From contig NZ_LAKD02000027.1 in NCBI RefSeq assembly GCF_000968685.2, positions 264,239 to 328,238 on the forward strand: DNA of 64,000 bases, given 5' to 3'. The position numbers and the translations under genes were made by a program. A model generated the notes under the pieces. The model worked only from the letters and a program-made list of their open reading frames with translations. It made no database searches and had not been told where the DNA came from. Positions 59,928 to 64,000 of the stretch are shown piece by piece (within the stretch, counting starts at the first letter, position 1; every line of letters begins with the position of its first letter). The stretch comes from Streptomyces antioxidans (GTDB taxonomy: Bacteria > Actinomycetota > Actinomycetes > Streptomycetales > Streptomycetaceae).

Positions 59928-62900
59928 CTAGAGGGTGGCCACCCAGTCCTCGATGGCCCGTGCGGTGGTGCCCGCCTGCTTCTCCATCATCGTGAAGTGG
60001 GTTCCGGGCACGTCGATCGTGGCGTCGGCCGGCCAGTCCGCCTGCCAGCTCGACGCGTCCGGGGCCACCTCGCCCATCGGTTCCGCCGCCCGGACGAGAA
60101 GGCTGGGCACCGCGCTCTCCGGCGGCTTCCACCCCTCGAACAGATGGAGGTACCAGCCCATGGCGGACATCCGGACGCCCTCCATGGAGACCAGGGCCTC
60201 CCGCTCGTACATCTCGTCCAGCATGGCGTCCTCGAACTGGCCGATGCTCGCGCTGTACGGCAGGTAGGTGTCCAGCAGGACGACTCCCGCGGGCGGTGTG
60301 CCCTGGCTCTCCAGAGCGGCGGCCACCGAGTGGGCGATCATTCCTCCGGCCGACGAGCCGAGAAGGACGACCGGGGCGCCGTCGGCGTATTCGGCGACGA
60401 TCCGGGCCTGGAAGCGGAACAGCGCCTCCGGGGTGGCCGGAAGGCTCTCGCCCTCGACGAACCCCACGGCGGGCAGGGCCGCGACGTCCCGGCCGCCCCG
60501 GAAGGGGGCGGCGAGCTGTGCGTACTGGTGGACACCGCCCAGCGCCATATACGAGGAGAAGCACATCAGCTTGAGGGATTCGGCTCCCCGGGAGAGCCGT
60601 ACGGGCCTGATGTTCCCCTCGAAGTCGGCCGGGTCCTCGAAGGTGGGCCGCAGCCGCGCGGCGTTCACCAGCAGATCCATCCCGACCTTGGTCTTGCCCT
60701 GTGCCGCCGCCTCCCGGAACAGGGAGCCGAGGGTGTCGGGCGCGTCCGCCCGTGCCGCCGCGGACGCCTCGGCGGGCGCGGGTGAGGCGGCGCGGGCGGC
60801 GGCCGGAGCGGCCGGGGCCGACGGCTCCTGGAGCTGGCGGCCTGGCGCGGGAGCGGAGGCGACCCCGGCCGCGATCCGGGGCCGCAGATGGGCCACCAGC
60901 TCCGTGGGGCTCGGGAAGTCGAAGACCACCGTGGTGTTCAGCTTCAGGCCGGTGACGGCGGCCAGCTGGTTGCGGAACTCCACCGCCGTCAGGGAGTTGA
61001 AGCCCATCTCCATGAACTCGTGGCCGGTGTCCACGTCTTGGGGCGACCCGAACCCGAGCACCGCGGCGGCGAGGGTACGCACCAGTTCCAGCAGCGCCTC
61101 CCCGGTCTCGGCCTCCGACAGCCCGGCCAGCCGCTGCCGCAGCTGGGCGGACTGGTCGCCCGCCTCGGACACCGCCGCACCGGCCGCACGGCGGACGGGG
61201 GAATCCGGGACGACGGCACGGAACACCGCGGGCAGCGCGGCGCCCTGGGCGCGCAGCGCGCCCAGGTCCAGCCGGGTGGGGATCACCACGGCCTCGCCGG
61301 AGGTGACGCCCGCGTCGAACAGCTCCAGGCCCTCCTCGGAGGAGAGCGGCACCAGACCGGAGCGCGACACCCGCCGCAGATCCCCCTGCTCCAGGTGCCG
61401 GGTCATGCCGCTGGCCTGGGCCCACAGGCCCCACGCCAGCGAGACGCCGGGCAGCCCCTGGGCGCGGCGCCATGAGGCGAGGCCGTCCAGGAACACGTTC
61501 GCCGACGCGTAGTTGCTCTGCCCGGCGGCGCCGAGCACCCCGGCGGCCGACGAGAACAGGACGAACGCCGACAGGTCCATCCCCGCCGTCAGCTCGTGCA
61601 GGTTCCACGCCGCGTCCACCTTGGCGCGCAGCACCGCGCTCACCCGCTCCGGCGTCAGCGAGGCGAACAGCCCGTCGTCGAGCACCCCGGCGGCGTGCAC
61701 CACGGCACTGGGCGCGAAGTCGTCCGGCAGCCCCGACAGCACGGCGGCGAGCGCCTTGCGGTCGGCGGCGTCACACGCCTCGATCAGTACCTCGGCACCG
61801 GCGGCCGTCAGCTCGGCCCGGGTCCCCGCGGCGCCCTCGGCCTCCGCGCCACGGCGGGAGAGCAGCACCAGCTTCCGCACACCGTGCCGGGTGACCAGAT
61901 GCCGGGCCACCAGGCCGCCCAGCACCCCCGTGCCACCGGTGAGCAGCACCGCGCCGGAACCGAACACCTCCGATCCGGGGGCGTCGCCCGGGGGCAGCGC
62001 ACGGCCCAGGCGTGGCACACGGACCTCGCCGGAGCGCACCACCACCTGCTCCTCGCCGGAGGCCACCACCCCGGCGAGCAGCGGCGCCGACCGCTGGACG
62101 TCGTCGGTGTCGACCAGCACCACCCGGCCCGGGTTCTCCGACTGCGCCGAGCGCACCAGACCCCATACGGCCGCGCCCGCCAGGTCCTCCACCCCGTCAC
62201 CGGTGTCCACGGCGCCCTGTGTCACCAACACCAGCCGGGTGTCCGCGAACCGCTCGTCCGCCACCCACGACTGGACGGCCTCCAGCGCCTCGGCGACCCG
62301 CGCGTGCACCTCGTCCACCACGCCCTGGCCGCCCGAGACGACCGGCAGCACCACCATGCCGGGCATGAGCGTGCCCGCCGCCACGGCGTCGCCGAGCGCC
62401 ACCGGGTCCGTGTACACATCGGCGGTGCCACCGGACGCCTCCAGGGCGGCGCCCACGCCGAGGCGGTCGTCGCCCAGCACCGCCGACCAGCCCGCGGCCA
62501 CGCCCTCGGCGGGCTTGGCCGCGTCGGCCGTCCACTCCATGCGGAACAGCGCGTCACCGGCGGCGCGGCCCGCGTTGCGCAGCGCGTCGGCCTGCATCGG
62601 CCGCAGCACGAGGGAGTCGACGGAGGCCACCGGGCGGCCCGAGGTGTCGGCGATCGCCAGGGACACCGCCTGCCGCCCGTCCGGGATCACCCGCACGCGC
62701 AGCGCGCCCGCGCCGGCGGCGTCCAGGGAGAAGCCCCGCCACGAGAACGGCAGCAGGGTGCCCGCGCTCGGCGCGTCCTCGCCCCCGCGTGCCGCGTTGC
62801 CCACGCCGATGGCGTGGAGTGCCGCGTCGAACAGGGCCGGGTGCAGACCGAAGTACTTCGCGGTGCCGAGCTGGTCCTCGGACAGCTCCACATCGGCGAA

Positions 62901-64000
62901 CACCGCGTCACCGCGCCGCCAGGCGCGCTTCAGCCCCTGGAACGCCGGGCCGTAGCGCAGCCCGTGCTCGGCGGCGTGCTCGTACCCGCCGGAGACGTCG
63001 ACCGGCTTGGAGCCGCCCGGCGGCCACTTGGCGAAGTCGAACGAGGCCGCCGGGCCGGGCGGGGTCAGCACACCGTGGGCGTGCCGCACCCACGGCTGTC
63101 CCAGGTCGGCCCGGTCGTCGGCCGACTCGTTCCGCGAGTAGACGCTCACCTCACGCTGGCCGAGGGCGTCGGCCTCACCCACCTCGACCTGGATCTGGAC
63201 GCCGCCGCGCCCGGGCACCACCAGGGGCGCCTCGAGGACCAGCTCCTCGACCCGGCCGCAGCCCACCTGGTCGCCCGCCTGGACGGCCATCTCCACGAAG
63301 GCCGTGCCGGGCACCAGCGCCACTCCGTGCACCGCGTGGTCGGCGAGCCAGGCGTGGGTGGCGAGCGACAGCCGCCCGCTCAGCAGCACTCCGCCGCCGC
63401 CCGCCAGCGAGACCACGGCGCCCAGCAGGGGGTGCCACACCGGTCCGAGGCCCACCGAGCCGACGTCACCGATGGCCGCCGTGGAGTCGAGCCAGTAGCG
63501 CTGGCGCTGGAAGGCGTAGGTGGGGAGGTCCACCCGCCGCGCACCGCGACCGGAGAAGACCCGCTCCCAGTCGACCGTGGCGCCGTGGAGGTGGAGTTCG
63601 GTGACGGCGGCGGTCAGCGCCCGGGGCTCCGGCCGGTCCTCGCGCAGCACCGGCGCCAGCACCGGGCCGCCGGTGGCACGTTCGGACCGCTCGGTCAGGC
63701 AGTCCTGGGCCATGGCCGACAGCACGGCGTCCGGGCCGACCTCCAGGAAGGTGTGCACCTCCTGCGCCTCGAGGCTGCGCACTCCGTCCGCGAAGCGCAC
63801 GGCCGCGCGCACGTGCCGCACCCAGTAGTCGGGGGTGCGGACCTCGGCCTCCGTGGCGAGTGCCCCGGTGACGTTGGAGACGAAGGGGATGGCCGGCGGG
63901 GCGAACGAGAGCCCTTCGACGATCTCGCGGAAGTCGTCCAGCATCGCGTCCATGCGTGGGGAGTGAAAGGCGTGGCTCACCTTTAGGCGCCGGGTCTTAC
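59928..64000 (-). CDS. Type I PKS terminal module AT-DH-KR-ACP-TE (partial, N-terminus outside window)
   Basis: The frame is open to the right edge; the start, and presumably KS, lie outside. It begins inside an AT whose HAFH signature (near 63965) indicates malonyl-CoA. DH His is in [11 protein letters not shown] (63336-63338). There is no ER. KR has TGGTGVLGG (61921-61950), VLDD (B-type) and Tyr in NYASAN (61509-61511). ACP Ser at 60993-60995 is in GFNSL, with Asn where Asp is usual. After an Ala/Pro-rich linker, a thioesterase has nucleophile Ser in GSSAGG (60351-60353) and His in THFTM (59997-59999). The TE releases or cyclises the finished chain. This module should leave a double bond, unless DH is inactive. 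Confidence 0.95.
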   Translation of the reverse strand, partial: KTRRLKVSHAFHSPRMDAMLDDFREIVEGLSFAPPAIPFVSNVTGALATEAEVRTPDYWVRHVRAAVRFADGVRSLEAQEVHTFLEVGPDAVLSAMAQDCLTERSERATGGPVLAPVLREDRPEPRALTAAVTELHLHGATVDWERVFSGRGARRVDLPTYAFQRQRYWLDSTAAIGDVGSVGLGPVWHPLLGAVVSLAGGGGVLLSGRLSLATHAWLADHAVHGVALVPGTAFVEMAVQAGDQVGCGRVEELVLEAPLVVPGRGGVQIQVEVGEADALGQREVSVYSRNESADDRADLGQPWVRHAHGVLTPPGPAASFDFAKWPPGGSKPVDVSGGYEHAAEHGLRYGPAFQGLKRAWRRGDAVFADVELSEDQLGTAKYFGLHPALFDAALHAIGVGNAARGGEDAPSAGTLLPFSWRGFSLDAAGAGALRVRVIPDGRQAVSLAIADTSGRPVASVDSLVLRPMQADALRNAGRAAGDALFRMEWTADAAKPAEGVAAGWSAVLGDDRLGVGAALEASGGTADVYTDPVALGDAVAAGTLMPGMVVLPVVSGGQGVVDEVHARVAEALEAVQSWVADERFADTRLVLVTQGAVDTGDGVEDLAGAAVWGLVRSAQSENPGRVVLVDTDDVQRSAPLLAGVVASGEEQVVVRSGEVRVPRLGRALPPGDAPGSEVFGSGAVLLTGGTGVLGGLVARHLVTRHGVRKLVLLSRRGAEAEGAAGTRAELTAAGAEVLIEACDAADRKALAAVLSGLPDDFAPSAVVHAAGVLDDGLFASLTPERVSAVLRAKVDAAWNLHELTAGMDLSAFVLFSSAAGVLGAAGQSNYASANVFLDGLASWRRAQGLPGVSLAWGLWAQASGMTRHLEQGDLRRVSRSGLVPLSSEEGLELFDAGVTSGEAVVIPTRLDLGALRAQGAALPAVFRAVVPDSPVRRAAGAAVSEAGDQSAQLRQRLAGLSEAETGEALLELVRTLAAAVLGFGSPQDVDTGHEFMEMGFNSLTAVEFRNQLAAVTGLKLNTTVVFDFPSPTELVAHLRPRIAAGVASAPAPGRQLQEPSAPAAPAAARAASPAPAEASAAARADAPDTLGSLFREAAAQGKTKVGMDLLVNAARLRPTFEDPADFEGNIRPVRLSRGAESLKLMCFSSYMALGGVHQYAQLAAPFRGGRDVAALPAVGFVEGESLPATPEALFRFQARIVAEYADGAPVVLLGSSAGGMIAHSVAAALESQGTPPAGVVLLDTYLPYSASIGQFEDAMLDEMYEREALVSMEGVRMSAMGWYLHLFEGWKPPESAVPSLLVRAAEPMGEVAPDASSWQADWPADATIDVPGTHFTMMEKQAGTTARAIEDWVATL

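Noticed and set aside
61596..63986. 796-aa plus-strand open frame
   Set aside because: Shadow of the terminal PKS module on the minus strand; repetitive Arg/Gly/His composition and no domain.

Overview
The window is one contiguous piece of a high-GC actinobacterial chromosome, almost certainly Streptomyces. The codon third positions are strongly G/C, GTG and TTG starts are common, GGAGG-type ribosome sites precede most genes, and the gene families are typical of streptomycetes: many TetR, GntR, HxlR and WYL regulators, lipoproteins with LxGC lipoboxes, and a modular type I polyketide synthase (PKS). No tRNA, rRNA, CRISPR array, insertion sequence or integrase is visible.

Layout. 1-3600: CobW-type GTPase (cut by the left edge), aldo/keto reductase and a PLL-type beta-propeller lectin, all on the minus strand. 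3601-5051: a MerR/PP2C fusion and a 75-aa charged protein. 5182-7651: complete polar amino acid ABC importer. 7736-13320: acetyl xylan esterase family hydrolase, CaiB-type CoA transferase, small membrane protein, double DUF427 protein, LysE exporter, Gfo/Idh/MocA dehydrogenase. 13389-17045: long-form GAPDH (minus) and AsnB asparagine synthetase (plus). 17088-23025: two TetR-controlled redox operons, PPOX flavoprotein / PDR-type reductase / SIP flavoprotein, and SDR / tautomerase / DJ-1. 23110-27542: a minus-strand PfkB kinase / NCS1 permease / ADP-ribosylglycohydrolase / GntR operon with the composition of E. coli yegTUVW. 27698-33262: hydrolase/WYL pair, PLP deaminase-HxlR-SDR-SnoaL group, second DJ-1 protein. 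33442-37744: LacI regulator divergent from a dioxygenase / SDR / inositol-dehydrogenase-like catabolic set. 37833-43221: TetR repressor with twin palindromes, a PaoABC-like three-subunit molybdenum hydroxylase, and a ferritin-like protein. 43242-48638: pentapeptide lipoprotein, small lipoprotein, AraC/GyrI regulator, and an APC permease-nitrilase pair with a GntR/FCD regulator. 48639-50230: a tandem repeat, a candidate Cys-containing leader peptide and a YeeE/YedE sulfur transporter. 50352-64000: the left end of a type I PKS cluster that continues past the right edge.

The PKS part is the most distinctive region. The gene for the last module (AT-DH-KR-ACP-TE) lies immediately upstream, in the direction of transcription, of a gene whose protein starts with a lone ACP followed by KS-AT-DH-ER-KR-ACP. 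Next come an AMP-dependent ligase and a discrete acyltransferase that overlap by ATGA. The simplest reading is a starter acid activated by the ligase and passed to the N-terminal loading ACP with help of the discrete acyltransferase, as with VinN/VinK in vicenistatin biosynthesis. Chain growth begins here, continues on proteins encoded outside the window, and ends on the thioesterase encoded next door.

Many regulators sit next to clear palindromes or repeats in their divergent promoters, and strong hairpins mark most convergent gene ends. These sites are listed individually. Domain and residue calls were made by eye; no database search was run.
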